DNA from: Maratus speciosus
Taxonomy: Eukaryota > Arthropoda > Arachnida > Araneae > Salticidae
Direction: 5' to 3'
Length of the DNA stretch: 64,000 nucleotides
NCBI GenBank assembly: GCA_963932465.1
Contig: OZ010794.1
Location: 441,007,502 to 441,071,501 of the forward strand
The position numbers and the translations under genes are program-made. The notes under the pieces are model-generated. The model was not told the origin of the DNA. It was given only the letters and a program-made list of their open reading frames with translations, and ran no database searches. Positions 22,142 to 31,876 of this stretch are shown in pieces (the stretch's first letter is position 1; each line of letters starts with the position of its first letter).

Positions 22142-22755
22142 TCTATACTAATAAAAGAACAAATCGCTCTGTGTGTCTGCAATGGCTAGTAAAATTTACG
22201 GTATGTACGAGGCTTAAAATTTTTGTGAAGATAGTCCAAGGCCTCTCCTAATGTACCTAAGCCTCATAATTATCCAAGTTATTAATTAACAACTGTAACT
22301 CACTCTCATCAAAAAGCCATCTCGGTCATTGGGAGACGGAAAAATCTCTGTCGCATGCGCTGAAACGCAAATGAAGACGAAAAAAAATATTTTGGGGTAT
22401 TTTGTCATTATTTATTAACTAACGTCGTCCAAAACACTTAGTAAAGTCAAAAACGGAAGACATATCCTGAAATATTGTACTCTTACATCTCAAATGCCGC
22501 AATCAATTAAAAAATACAGTCGTCTCTCTGTTTAACGTCGCTATACTTAACGACGATATTTTGCAGCCCCGGTTCCTTTAAGGAAAAAAAAAAATCTCTA
22601 TTTAAAGAAGAAATTTTTTCTATTCAACGACGATTTTCACAGTTCTTTTCCCCCTTTTAAACACGTTAAACGAGGGAACTTCCTCTGATAGAAAAATAAG
22701 TTTTCTTGGAATTCAGATGAGTACAGATACATGAGAAGGATGTAATTGTTATAAT

Positions 22756-23093
22756 GTGATTATTCGTTTTCTCCCTCATTTACAATTTTGGCACATGATT
22801 ACATCAGCCTGGAAAGAAGTTTCTCCTTACACAATTGAAAACTGCTTTCAGGCATCTGGAATTGGCATTCAAGAACAAATGGATATAACAGATGCACAAC
22901 TCGACACAGAAGATATCACCACCGAAGAATGGAAAAGTCTTTTTGGTGATGAAGATGTTTCAGCAACACTATTTATTGATTGTGATGAAGACGTTTTAAC
23001 AACCGACTTCAGAAATTTATAACAAATTTATGAAGGCATCGCAAATGAAAATGCAATTTTAGATGCAGAAGATGGAGATGAAGCTGATGATAC
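22756..23093 (+). pseudogene. Tigger transposase remnant, left part
   Basis: The reading contains AWKEVSPYTIENCFQASGIG, the segment after the DDE domain in Tigger-type transposases (AW..V...TI.NCF...G). It is followed by an acidic stretch, TEEWKSLFGDEDVSATLF, usual near the C-terminus. A stop occurs after DFRNL at 23020-23022, and the downstream acidic sequence continues to the insertion at 23094. Only the C-terminal part is present, so it is not functional. Confidence 0.82.
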
Positions 23094-23541
23094 CAGGGTT
23101 CATACAGAGTTCAGAAGAAAAAAATCCAAGGAGTACCCAAAAAATCCAAGGAGTCCAAAAAGTTTTAAGAATTTGCCTTTTTTTTTTTTTTTTTTTTTTT
23201 TTGTCGATGTTTTTATGTGCTGCATCATTATGTGGTATGCACACTCCATTTTTTAATGCCTAATTTGGTGAGAAAAATATTTCAAAAACAAATTTTACCG
23301 TATTAGAATCTAGTTGTTAGTGCTGAAATTGCACAGTATTCACAATATACTGCTTACTGATTTCGTAAGTTTAAATACAAAATGGACAATCAACGTTTTT
23401 ATGCAGAAACCAATGGTCATGTCACAGGGGTGGTTCTGAGTTTAAAATAAAAAGAAAAAAAAAATCTGAAATTCACAGCAAATCTTCTGAAAAGTTACAC
23501 CAGAGGGGGGAGGAGGGGAAATCCACTCCCGACACTAGATA

Positions 23542-23895
23542 TGCGTTTTTTCCGCGACTCTTTGACGAAATTTGTCGTTTTTTCGCGATCTTTTGACGAA
23601 ATTTGCCGTTTTTCGCGATCTTTTGACGAAATTTGTCGTTTTTTCGCGATCTTTTGACGAAAGTTGCCGTTTTTTCGCGATCTTTTGACGAAATTTGTCG
23701 TTTTTTCGCGATTTTTTGACGAAATTTGCCGTTTTTTGCGATCTTTTGTCGAAATTTGTGGGGGTTTTCGCGATCTTTTGACGAAATTTGTGGGGGTTTT
23801 CGCTATCTTTAGACGAAATTAGCGGAGGTTTTCGCGATTCTTTGACGAAATTTGCGTCTTCCGCGCGATCCTTTGACGAAATTGACGATTATTCT
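23542..23895 (+). repeat. 31-bp minisatellite block 1 (about 11 units)
   Basis: Units of about 31 bp read TTTTTTCGCGATCTTTTGACGAAATTTG(T/C)CG with few changes. Later units carry GGGGGTTTTCGC variants. The motif is CpG-rich in an AT-rich setting. Confidence 0.92.
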
Positions 23896-24109
23896 GCAAA
23901 CGATTGACAAAATTAATTTTTTTCGGCGACCATATGTCCGAATTTTCGGATTGGTGACCGATTTTTTTAAATTTTCGGAAATGAATGCCTTACATTTTCG
24001 GAAAATTCGGATTAGAATCATCCCTAACTCATAGAGATTAGTCAAATCCCAAACACTTATTATGTATATCATATACATGATACATCTTAAAGAAAATTTT
24101 AAAAGGAAT

Positions 24110-24111
24110 AG

Positions 24112-24140
<29 letters not shown>
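24110..24140 (+). repeat. Poly(A) tract
   Basis: An A run of about 27-28 between the two minisatellite blocks; possibly a retroposed tail or simple-repeat expansion. Confidence 0.8.
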
Positions 24141-24142
<2 letters not shown>

Positions 24143-24244
24143 ATGCTAAACGCAACATACAAGAAAAAATATAACAAGTTTTGAATTTATTCTTTTAAAA
24201 CAGCGGTAATCGCTTTCTTTGAAGGTGAAATTTTGCCAAATTTG

Positions 24245-25085
24245 AATTTTTTTCGCGATCTTCTGGGATAAATTCGCGATGTTTTAATGGAATTCGCGTT
24301 TTATTTCGATTGTTTAACGAATCTGACGTTTTTTATGCGATCTTTTGATGCAAACCGCGTGTTTTTCGCGATCCTTTGACGAAATTAGCGTGTTTTTCGC
24401 GATCCTTTGACGAATTTCGCTTGTTTTTCGCGATCCTTTGACGAATTTCGCTTGTTTTTCACGATCCTTTGACGAATTTCGCTTGTTTTTCGCGATTCTT
24501 TGACGAATTTCGCTTGTTTTTCGCGATCCTTTGACGAATTTTGCTTGTTTTTCGCGATTTTTTGACGAATTTCGCTTGTTTTCGCGATCTTTTGAGGAAA
24601 ATTCGCGTTTATTTTTCGTGATCTTCTGGGGAAATTCTCATTTTTTCGCGATCTTCTAAATGGAATTCGCGTTTTATTTCGATCGTTTGACGAAACTGAC
24701 TTTTTTCTCCCGATCTATTGATGGAAACCGCCTATTTTCGCGATCCTTTGAGGAAATTCGCGTGTTTTTCGCAATCTTTTGAGGAAATTCGCATGTTTTT
24801 CGCAATCTTTTGAGGAAATTCGCGTTTTATGCGATCTTTTGAGGAAATCTGCTTTTTTCCTCGATCTTTACCGAAATTCGCGATCCTTTGAGTAAATTTG
24901 CGTTTTTTAAGAAATCCGCGTCTTTTGAAGAAATTGGAGTTTTTCCGCGATCTGTTGGAGAAATTGGAGTTTTTTCACGATCCTTTGACAAAATTTACGA
25001 ATTTTTTTCGCGATCGATTGACGAAATTTGACGGTATTTTTTGGAACATATTTGCGAAAAACGCGATTTTTCCGCGATTCTTGGC
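24245..25085 (+). repeat. 31-bp minisatellite block 2 (about 24 units)
   Basis: Best-preserved units (24360-24590) read GTTTTTCGCGATCCTTTGAC then GAATTTCGCTT. Flanking units are more diverged. The orientation matches the other blocks in the window. Confidence 0.92.
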
Positions 25086-25428
25086 TAAATGCAAAACATC
25101 GATCAAATTTAAAATAAAGGTCGGCTAGCAGTGTCGAAAAACGGACTTTACGGACCTAATAATTGAAAAACAGACCTAGTAGAAGCTCTGCTATTACCCA
25201 ATCAATGCTGTGTTTCAGATGAATGACGTGCATAAAGGATTTACCGTGCGTTTTGCAATCACGATTTTTTTTCCCTCGGCAACAATATCGCCTGCGTCCG
25301 AAGCCGCAATACAATTTAAGGAGTTTCTAAGGAGTGGTTTGCTTATCTAAGTAGTTCTAAGTACTACTTGGGAATGTTTTCATTTCTAAGGAGTTTCCAA
25401 GGAGTCTAAGGAGTCTGTGCGAACCCTG

Positions 25429-25612
25429 TGATACAGAAAGCGAGACACCACCTCCTTCTCACTCAGATGCAAATTCTGCCCTGGATATTCTTTGCCAGTA
25501 CATTGTTTCATTCAATACCGAAGATGACTCATTCAACATTCTTGAGAATCTTGAAGCAAGTGTTCTAAAAATTAGACCACCATTGAAACAATCTACACTT
25601 TTGATTTTCTAA
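25429..25612 (+). pseudogene. Tigger transposase remnant, right part (C-terminus)
   Basis: Sequence after the inserted hAT resumes an acidic/Ser-rich frame: TPPPSHSDANSALDIL, then FNTEDDSFNILENLE, ending KQSTLLIF and TAA at 25610-25612. It follows in the same sense from the left remnant and matches the usual end of Tigger transposases in composition. It is separated from the rest of the gene by 2.3 kb. Confidence 0.7.
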
Positions 25613-26574
25613 AAACTTAATTTGTCTAATTAAATGTATTATAAATATTTTATTGTACTGTAAGTAACATTGTTTAATTAAATGTATTCTAAAGATTTTC
25701 ATTGTACTGTAAGTAGCATTGTATGCTGTAATGTTGTTTTTTTATGCAGTATAATTAATGCAATTTGTAGTTGTGCAATAAAAATATGTAGTATTATATA
25801 CCTGTATCAATAAAAATAGAAAAAAAAAAACATAAAATAAAATAAATTTATAAATTAATAAAACATTTCTAAACACGACAATATATTAAGAAATGTATTG
25901 ACAGTCCTAAGCCTGTAAAGTGTGAAAGGAAATGTTTTTCAAATATTATTTTTCCACAAATTCTGTTTAAGGACAATCTCTATTTAAGGACGATTTTTTG
26001 GAGGTTTCTTGAAAGTCGTTAAACACAGAGCCAACTGTATATATGTTACAATTAACCTCTTGAAAAAAAAATTCTGTTCTTCCGAAAAACGTTTTTCTCC
26101 CTTATTGCAACACCTCCCCAGGATGCAATTTTAAAGGTACTGACAAACCAAAAAAATACTTATAAAGCTGAAACATTCTTCAAATCAATGGTATAATTGT
26201 CTTTTTTATTTAAATATGTATTTTAACCCTTTCAAATACACTGTGAAATGCAGTTCACTTTGCACCTCATGTAGAGGATTTTTTTTCTACGCTGAAAGTA
26301 ACCGAACGTCCGTATTTTAACACAACATTTTTAGAGCACCTTGATAGATCAGATTTACATTACCTAAAATATTTCGTAACGTTCGGATGGATAAATATTT
26401 TTTACAAAATAAAATATGTGAAAACTTCGACAAACAAAAATTAGAAACCGAGACATTTCAGTTAAACGTTTTCCCCTCTTAAATATGCATAATTTTTTAA
26501 ATGAAAATTTTAAAAGGCTTGATTTTAGTTAAATTTACGATAATTTAAAATTTCAGAGGATTCGGACAACAATA

Positions 26575-26835
26575 AACATCTATTTTGTTATGATAATGAA
26601 AGCAACACACGCACACAAAAAAAGGAAGAAACAATTTACGCTTCGACAGGGGACCTTAATTTACAAAATCCATCACATTATTTTTAGCTTAATCGTCTAA
26701 CGCCTTAGTTTTCGATACGAAAGGTCTCTAGTTCGAAACTCAGTAAGACTAAGTTGAAATTTGAATTTGTACATTTTTGTTGTTTGAAGTATTTCATTTA
26801 CCTTTTAAGGATATCTAAAGTTCCGCATTTGTAAA
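26575..26835 (+). repeat. tRNA-like SINE copy 1
   Basis: An A-box-like TAGCTTAATCG lies at 26685-26695 and a B-box-like AGTTCGAAACT at 26730-26740, spaced as in a tRNA. The middle resembles a degenerate anticodon arm. A second copy (27005-27246) shares about 250 bp, including flanks AGGGGACCTTAATTTACAAAAT and AACTAAGTTGAAATTTGAATTTG-like sequence. Acceptor pairing is not intact, so this is a SINE-type relic, not a tRNA gene. Confidence 0.6.
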
Positions 26836-27004
26836 TCAATACGGCAATAAGTAAATAAATAAATACAGTAAATATTGTTAACTTTAAAATAATTTAATTA
26901 ATTGAAGAAAAGAAAAAAAAAAACTACGTATAAATGAATCGAGTATATATATATATAAATGTATTTTATAAATATATCATTGTTCAATGTATTTATTATT
27001 ACTA

Positions 27005-27246
27005 TACCTATTTTGTTATGATAATAAAACCAACACAAAGAAGAAAGAAGAAGAAACAATTTATGCTTCAATAGGGGACCTTAATTTACAAAATACATCA
27101 CATTATTTCTAGCTTAATCGTCTAACGCCTTAGTTTTCTATACGAAAGGTCTCTGGTTCGAAACTCGGTAAGACTAAGTTGAAATTTGAATTTGTACATT
27201 TTTGTTGTTTTAAGCATTTCATTTATCTCTTAAGGATATCTAAAGT
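27005..27246 (+). repeat. tRNA-like SINE copy 2
   Basis: Its A box TAGCTTAATCG is at 27110-27120 and its B box GGTTCGAAAC at 27155-27164, closer to the pol III consensus than copy 1. It lies 425 bp after copy 1 in the same orientation and ends in an AAT-rich tail (AATAATAATAATAAAA). A local duplication or two insertions would both explain the pair. Confidence 0.62.
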
Positions 27247-27271
27247 TAAAAAATCAAATAATAATAATAAA

Positions 27272-27437
27272 ATTTTTTTTTTTTTTTTTGTCCAATTGAT
27301 TTAATTACTACCCCCCCCCCCCCCCCAATTTTAAGGATTTAAAAAAAAAAAAAAAAAAAAAAAAATCTATTCCCATAAAAATAATCTGACTCATAAAAAC
27401 ACCCGCTAGATGTTGAAAAAAAAAAAAAAAAAAAACT
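27272..27437. repeat. Homopolymer cluster (T, C, A runs)
   Basis: T(19) near 27273, C(16) at 27311-27326, A(26) at 27340-27365 and A(21) at 27416-27436. Confidence 0.9.
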
Positions 27438-27554
27438 GTCTAAAGATATTTTATGCAGGTTCTTTAAATTAAACAGAGCATAACTGCATTTTTGGGGGGG
27501 TAGGGGCGGGGGCTGAAACCTGTTAATTTTCTTCTGTTTATTATTGCACGATTC

Positions 27555-27765
27555 CATTACAGGGTTTACTCCATTAGAAAATAAATTTGCTGGATAGTAT
27601 CTTTTTAAAAATCTGTACAGTAGTATTTGCTTGCAGTTTTATTTCTTTTTCAGTACTACAGTTTATGATGTATTTGTATGAACTTTTTCATCTAAAGATT
27701 TTAAATAAACATTTAAAATATTGAAAACATAATTAAAATTTTTTTGAATTCTTCTATTAATTTTG
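27555..27765 (+). repeat. Dispersed repeat block of the Helitron-like family
   Basis: Homologous to the reverse complement of 6237-6445. It lies upstream of the 3' terminus at 28530 in the same order as the minus-strand copy at 3.6-6.4 kb. Confidence 0.7.
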
Positions 27766-27856
27766 AATAGAAGAGTTTAAAGTGAGAAACAAATAAAAAT
27801 TCAGAACCTTAACCTGTATAAAAATAGCAAATAAAGCCTTTGTGCAATAATATTAA

Positions 27857-27958
27857 AATGCAGAAAAACCAACGTATAAAAATGCACAAAAATACATGAA
27901 AAGCAGCAAACAGCTTTCATGTATTTTTGTGCATTTTTAAACATTGGTTTTTCTGCTT
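27857..27958. repeat. Long near-perfect hairpin (about 47-bp arms)
   Basis: The arms 27857-27904 and 27912-27958 are reverse complements with very few mismatches (AGAAAAACCAA...AATGCACAAAAATACATG and its complement) around a short loop, AGCAAACA. There is no coding sequence. Confidence 0.85.
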
Positions 27959-27984
27959 TTTAACCTTAACCTGTAACTTTACCC

Positions 27985-28530
27985 AATTTCCAACTGAGTC
28001 GGGCCCTGACAATTTGCACCGTCTCTACCCCCTCCCCTCTGTACGGACATGCATTACAAATTTCAAGTTCATTTAATCAGGCAGTAATTGTGTGTCGGGC
28101 TTTTTGCTGCCCATATGATTTATTTTCTCCTAACACAGAGCACCTTACACATAGAATAGAGAACTATCATGTAGCTGACTTTAAATACCACAGTGAAGTA
28201 TCGAGAAATCTCTATTTTTTTTGGTCAAGTACATTTTTGCAAGCAAAGTTGAAATTTGTGAAAATGTCTATGTAACAATCTATAATGTCAAATTATTTTC
28301 CCATTTTCATTATTCCAAATCTTATGAATAAAATGTACAATTTAAGTAAATTTCAAATTTATAACTTCCTTGAAATGCAATATTCAAATATTAATCGTTT
28401 TTTTTTATTTTGCATTTTCTGTATGTGGGGTGTGTGTGTTATAGACTAACAATGTTCTGAAAAAAGACGAGACTACTGTCGGGTTAAGAATATTATTACG
28501 AGCTCAGGCAACACCAGACAGGGCAGCTAG
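27985..28530 (+). repeat. Helitron-like 3' region and terminus (plus strand)
   Basis: TTTGCACCGTCTCTACCCCC...TGTACGGACATGC at 27990-28060, and TTAAGAATATTATTACGAGC through GGCAGCTAG at 28482-28530, match the minus-strand copy at 3577-3700, where they are adjacent. Here about 410 bp of unrelated sequence lies between, so this copy was interrupted or the family varies. Confidence 0.55.
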
Positions 28531-28728
28531 TTCAATTAATATATTAAGATTGCATTGGAGAGTTAAGTAACAAATGTATCGCTAAACACACTTAAACCTC
28601 AATAACAGGCACTCCCGAATAGTGGAAATGTTTTTAATCTACAAAACATATATTGTACATTTTTATCTCCAAATAGCAGACAAATTCTGTGCTCCCGAGA
28701 TGTCCATTAGTCGGAGATTTTACTGTAC
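28467..28728 (+). repeat. 262-bp tandem duplication, unit 1
   Basis: It starts ACGAGACTACTGTC and includes the Helitron 3' end and a small Tigger-like MITE (about 28588-28725, with ends like CA(C/G)T(T/A)AAA(C/T)CTC). Unit 2 begins at 28729. By eye the units differ at only about two positions, so the duplication is recent. Confidence 0.9.
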
Positions 28729-29062
28729 ACGAGACTACTGTCAGGTTAAGAATATTATTACGAGCTCAGGCAACACCAGACAGGGCAGCTAGTTCAATTA
28801 ATATATTAAGATTGCATTGGAGAGTTAAGTAACAAATGTATCGCTAAACACACTTAAACCTCAATAACAGGCACTCCCGAATAGTGGAAATGTTTTCAAT
28901 CTACAAAACATATATTGTACATCATAGGTTCCCAACGGGGGCGCTGGAGCATTCCAGGGGGGCGGTGACGGGTCCAGATGCAAATGGGCGGGGCATCAAG
29001 ACAGTCCAGGGGGGGGGGGGGGCGTGGCACATCTACCTATTTAAGAAATTAATATAATAAAA

Positions 29063-29400
29063 CTAGCTGACGCGTCTCCCCAGCGTTGCCAGGCTGTATG
29101 ATAAAAATCTCAAGTATGCCTTTAAATGAAAATCTATAAAAACAAACCTAGAACTGGGATCTGCTTTCACCTGTCACAACTTGCAGCGAAGGGGAACTTT
29201 CCATTCGGCCAATGGCGTGTAGCGCTTTCTTTGCTCCCCGCTTGTGGTACGCCATTTGGATCTCGGAAGCTTGTGCTATGAACACTGTTTTTTAATTCTC
29301 GCAGCAACGAATAATTTGGTTTTGTTGTGTTTGATGAAATAAAAAGGAAATTTAACTTTCTGATTGAGTAACAAAAGCATTCATCAAAATATTATCACGT
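29063..29400 (-). repeat. Helitron-like 3' relic inside the hAT
   Basis: ACTAGCTGACGCGTCTCCCC then AGCGTTGCCAGG reads on the minus strand as CCTGGCAACGCT...CAGCTAG|T, the same style of terminus as at 3577 and 28530. GC-rich sequence follows to about 29290. Confidence 0.4.
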
Positions 29401-29416
29401 TCTTCATACTGATTTT

Positions 29417-29817
29417 ATGGAGCGATTGCAGGTTATTTTAAACATGAATATACCTAGTTGGGTTTTAGATCCTTTTGCAAATGCAGCTACAGCAGAATCA
29501 TCAAATTTAGAACTCATAGAACTTACAACTAATGAAGAACTAAAAGTAAAATTTCAAAGTTTATACCAAGATTTCTGGCTTCAAAAATCTATACCAGCTC
29601 TTTACCCTGAATTGTGGGCAAGGTACAAAAATTTTTGATTGCTTTTCCGTCATCTTATTTGGCTGAGCGTGGGTTCAGTGCAATATCTAATTCACTGGCT
29701 AAGAAAAGAAATAGACTGCACATCACTGAATGTGGCGATTTGCTACTGGTGTTAACAAAATTGGAACCCGACAGTAACAAATTGTTAAAACTCCACCAGC
29801 CTCAACCATCTCATTAA
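29417..29817 (+). pseudogene. hAT transposase C-terminal remnant (ZBED5/SCAND3-like)
   Basis: 29417-29638 reads VLDPFANAATAESSN, ELIELTTNEELKVKFQSL and PALYPELWARY. A one-base shift near 29620-29640 moves to a second frame with FLIAFPSSYLAERGFSAISN and LAKKRNRLHI, ending at 29817. The second part is the hAT dimerisation domain (SS.LAERGFS..N.L..K.RNRL). The family protein is several hundred residues, so this is only its end. Two frames and missing N-terminal BED and RNase H-like parts make it non-functional. Confidence 0.9.
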
Positions 29818-29911
29818 GGTTTTTTATTTCTTATTGATTTTCTGTTTATCTCATTATTTTTTTTTAATTTCTTGTTGATTATGTGTTTATCCACATTATT
29901 ATTTGTGAAGC

Positions 29912-30205
29912 ATTTAATACGTTAGATGTCACAAATCTACAAGATGTTATCACATATAAAAACAAAGTTTTAAAAACTTAAAAATTTAAATATTATACAA
30001 CGAGCGCTTTCGATCAGAACTTGATCATCCTCAGGGCAGCTTTGCTTACGTTGGAGTACGAAAAGGAAATTCAGTACGTAAACAAAGCTGCCCTGAGGAT
30101 GACCAAGTTCAGATCGAAAGTGCTTGCCGTATAATATTTGAAGTTTTTAAATGTAATAACATCTTTTAGATATGCAACATCTTTAACGTATTAAATGCAC
30201 CTTTT
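29912..30205. repeat. Foldback insert inside the hAT (about 290 bp)
   Basis: The arms (29912-30050 and 30075-30205) are reverse complements. Inner blocks are CTTTCGATCAGAACTTG(A/G)TC and CCTCAGGGCAGCTTTG. Outer blocks are TTTAATACGTTA and GATGTTAT. The loop is about 24 nt. Confidence 0.85.
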
Positions 30206-30831
30206 TAGAAAGTTTTTGAAATTTTATTTTGTGTTTATTTTTTAAGTTTTATTAAACAATTTTTTATTACATTTGATGATCGTTTTAAATATAATTTCTA
30301 CTTTGTGATCCTTAATAAATAGATAGACAGATAAAATAGGTATAGATAATATGAAACAATATTTTAATTGGTATAATTAATTATGGAAGAGGCAGGCGTT
30401 GGAATATTTTTTTTTACTTGTAAAGGGGGCGGTGGACTAGAAAAGGTTGGGAACCTATGTTGTACATTTTTATCTCCAAATAGCAGACAAATTCTGTGCT
30501 CCCGAGATGTCCATTAGTCGGAGATTTTACTGTACATGTCAAGGTAATTTTATATCCCAATGCAATAATTGCTATAAAAATAATAAATGAAATTTGTGCA
30601 GTGTATAATTGTGCATAAATAGATTATACACAACAGTAGCAACTCTTTATACCACTCGTTCATATATATAGGCTCTGTTTTTGTGCCTTCTGAAAAAATA
30701 AGTTGTAGTTAAATCACATTTATTTTCTTTCTGTACACATACAGTGGGAGCAAAGTATTGGTATATTTTTACCCTGAGCAGTCCTGAATTTGTTTTAGCT
30801 ATTTTCACAATGATTCCATATGTATGCATAT

Positions 30832-31868
30832 TAAGAGGTCTGCACAGGCCAAAATTTCCTGGCCCGGCCCCGACACGACATGTAGAAAAAAAACTGCGGC
30901 CCGTCCTGGCATAAAAATTTAAAGCTTGGCCTAGGCCTGGCCGTAAGGAGAAAATATTGGTCTGGTCCGGTTAAAAAGTTATAAGTTCGGCCCTGGCCCG
31001 GCCCAGAAAAAAAGTTAAAATCTTGGTCCTGACCTAGTGAATTTCTACAAAACATTAACTTTTACGCCGATCTGATAACTTTTACGCCTCGTACGAGAAG
31101 TTCTGACCAAAAATATTTATCTTAATTTTTATAGAAGTACAGGTTGCAATATTTATTTTTTAATGAATCTCTATTTCTTTTATGTTTCAATTATCATTAA
31201 TTTGTCATTAATTCAGTGTCATGTTTCACGTATCATTAATGCTGTTAATCCATATTCCACGTATTGAAGCGTTAAGAATCTGAAAAATGCTATACAGTAA
31301 AATCTTTCATAGAAAAGCCCATAATTGCATAGAAAAGGAAAAAAAATGTGTTATAGACAAGTTCTCTTCTTAGCAAGTGTAAATGTATTTATATGATATA
31401 TTCTTTTCTTATGTATTACTATATTAATTTTGCAAGGATCAACATGTTTTTCAGCTTACAGGATTTCATCATTGGCAGGTTCTTTCTAACACATTTTATT
31501 ATATTTTAATTTAGCTATATTTTAATAAGCATAGAAATCTACTATTGTGTTTAACTGTAGAACAATGGCGATTTAAAAATGTATGGATTTTTTGTAAACA
31601 TTTTTGGGCCAGGCCTAATTTAACTGACATTTGAACGGACCAAGCCACGCTGAGACAATGATTTTCATACGGGCTGTGTCAAAACTAGGACTGAAAATTT
31701 TGGGCCGTGAAGACTAGGAAAGAAACCAGTCCCAGCTCTGTACAGAAAGAATAAGTTAGGCATGGACTGGCCCGATCCTTCACGAAAAAAAGTAAGGCCC
31801 AAACCTTCAGAAAAAAGTATGGCCCGAGCCGAGTGCCGTAAATGAAAACAGGCCCATGCAGATCTCTA
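30832..31868. mobile_element. hAT MITE with GGCCCG-rich ends, older copy (1037 bp)
   Basis: The left end TAAGAGGTCTGCACAGGCC and right end GGCCCATGCAGATCTCTA are imperfect inverted repeats. The flanks ATGCATAT and ATGCATGT agree at 7 of 8 bases (30824-30831 and 31869-31876). Subterminal regions repeat GGCCCGGCC-type sequence. It is the same family as 50884-52277 but more decayed. Confidence 0.82.
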
Positions 31869-31876
31869 ATGCATGT

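Larger units (their letters stand above)
23094..25428 (+). mobile_element. hAT-like element carrying minisatellite, inserted in Tigger
   Basis: The left end is CAGGGTTCATACAGAGTTC. The right end, reverse complemented, is CAGGGTTCGCACAGACTCC. The flanks share TGATAC (23088-23093 and 25429-25434), so the expected 8-bp duplication is incomplete on the right. It splits the Tigger transposase coding region. Inner ends hold AATCCAAGGAGT repeats (left) and CTAAGGAGT repeats (right). The middle is mostly the 31-bp minisatellite. Confidence 0.72.
22517..26037 (+). mobile_element. Tigger (pogo) DNA transposon, 3.5 kb with insertions
   Basis: The left end is CAGTCGTCTCTCTGTTTAAC. The right end reverse complements to CAGTTGGCTCTGTGTTTAAC. 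TA flanks both sides (22515-22516 and 26038-26039). Remnants of the transposase C-terminal region lie at 22756-23093 and 25429-25612, separated by an inserted hAT-like element. The N-terminal DNA-binding and most of the DDE region are gone. Confidence 0.9.
22142..28530 (+). mobile_element. Probable Helitron-like element, interrupted by other TEs
   Basis: The left edge is A|TCTATACTAATAAAAGAAC, the 5'-TC form common in arthropod Helitrons. The same start (TCTATGCTAATAAAAG) and following TCTGTG...TGGCTAG...AAAT block occur on the minus strand at 37827. The right edge is GACAGGGCAGCTAG|T, a CTRR-type end preceded by a GC-rich segment shared with 3577-3620. No Rep/helicase coding is seen, so it would be non-autonomous. 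It would contain the Tigger at 22517-26037 and two SINE-like copies. Joining these two ends into one element is an inference. Confidence 0.4.
28923..30459 (+). mobile_element. hAT transposon (1537 bp) with perfect 8-bp TSD
   Basis: The ends CATAGGTTCCCAAC and GTTGGGAACCTATG are exact inverted repeats. TTGTACAT flanks both sides (28915-28922 and 30460-30467). It encodes a damaged C-terminal hAT transposase fragment, holds a foldback insert (29912-30205) and a Helitron-like 3' end relic at 29063 (minus), and carries G-rich subterminal sequence. It resembles Charlie/ZBED5-like hATs by protein. Confidence 0.95.
28729..30536 (+). repeat. 262-bp tandem duplication, unit 2, split by a hAT
   Basis: The first 194 bp (28729-28922) and last 69 bp (30468-30536) rebuild the second unit. 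A 1537-bp hAT with duplicated TTGTACAT separates them. Confidence 0.9.

Noticed and set aside
26685..27170. Two possible tRNA genes
   Set aside because: A and B boxes are present, but no acceptor stem pairs and the anticodon arm is degenerate; SINE-like relics fit better.
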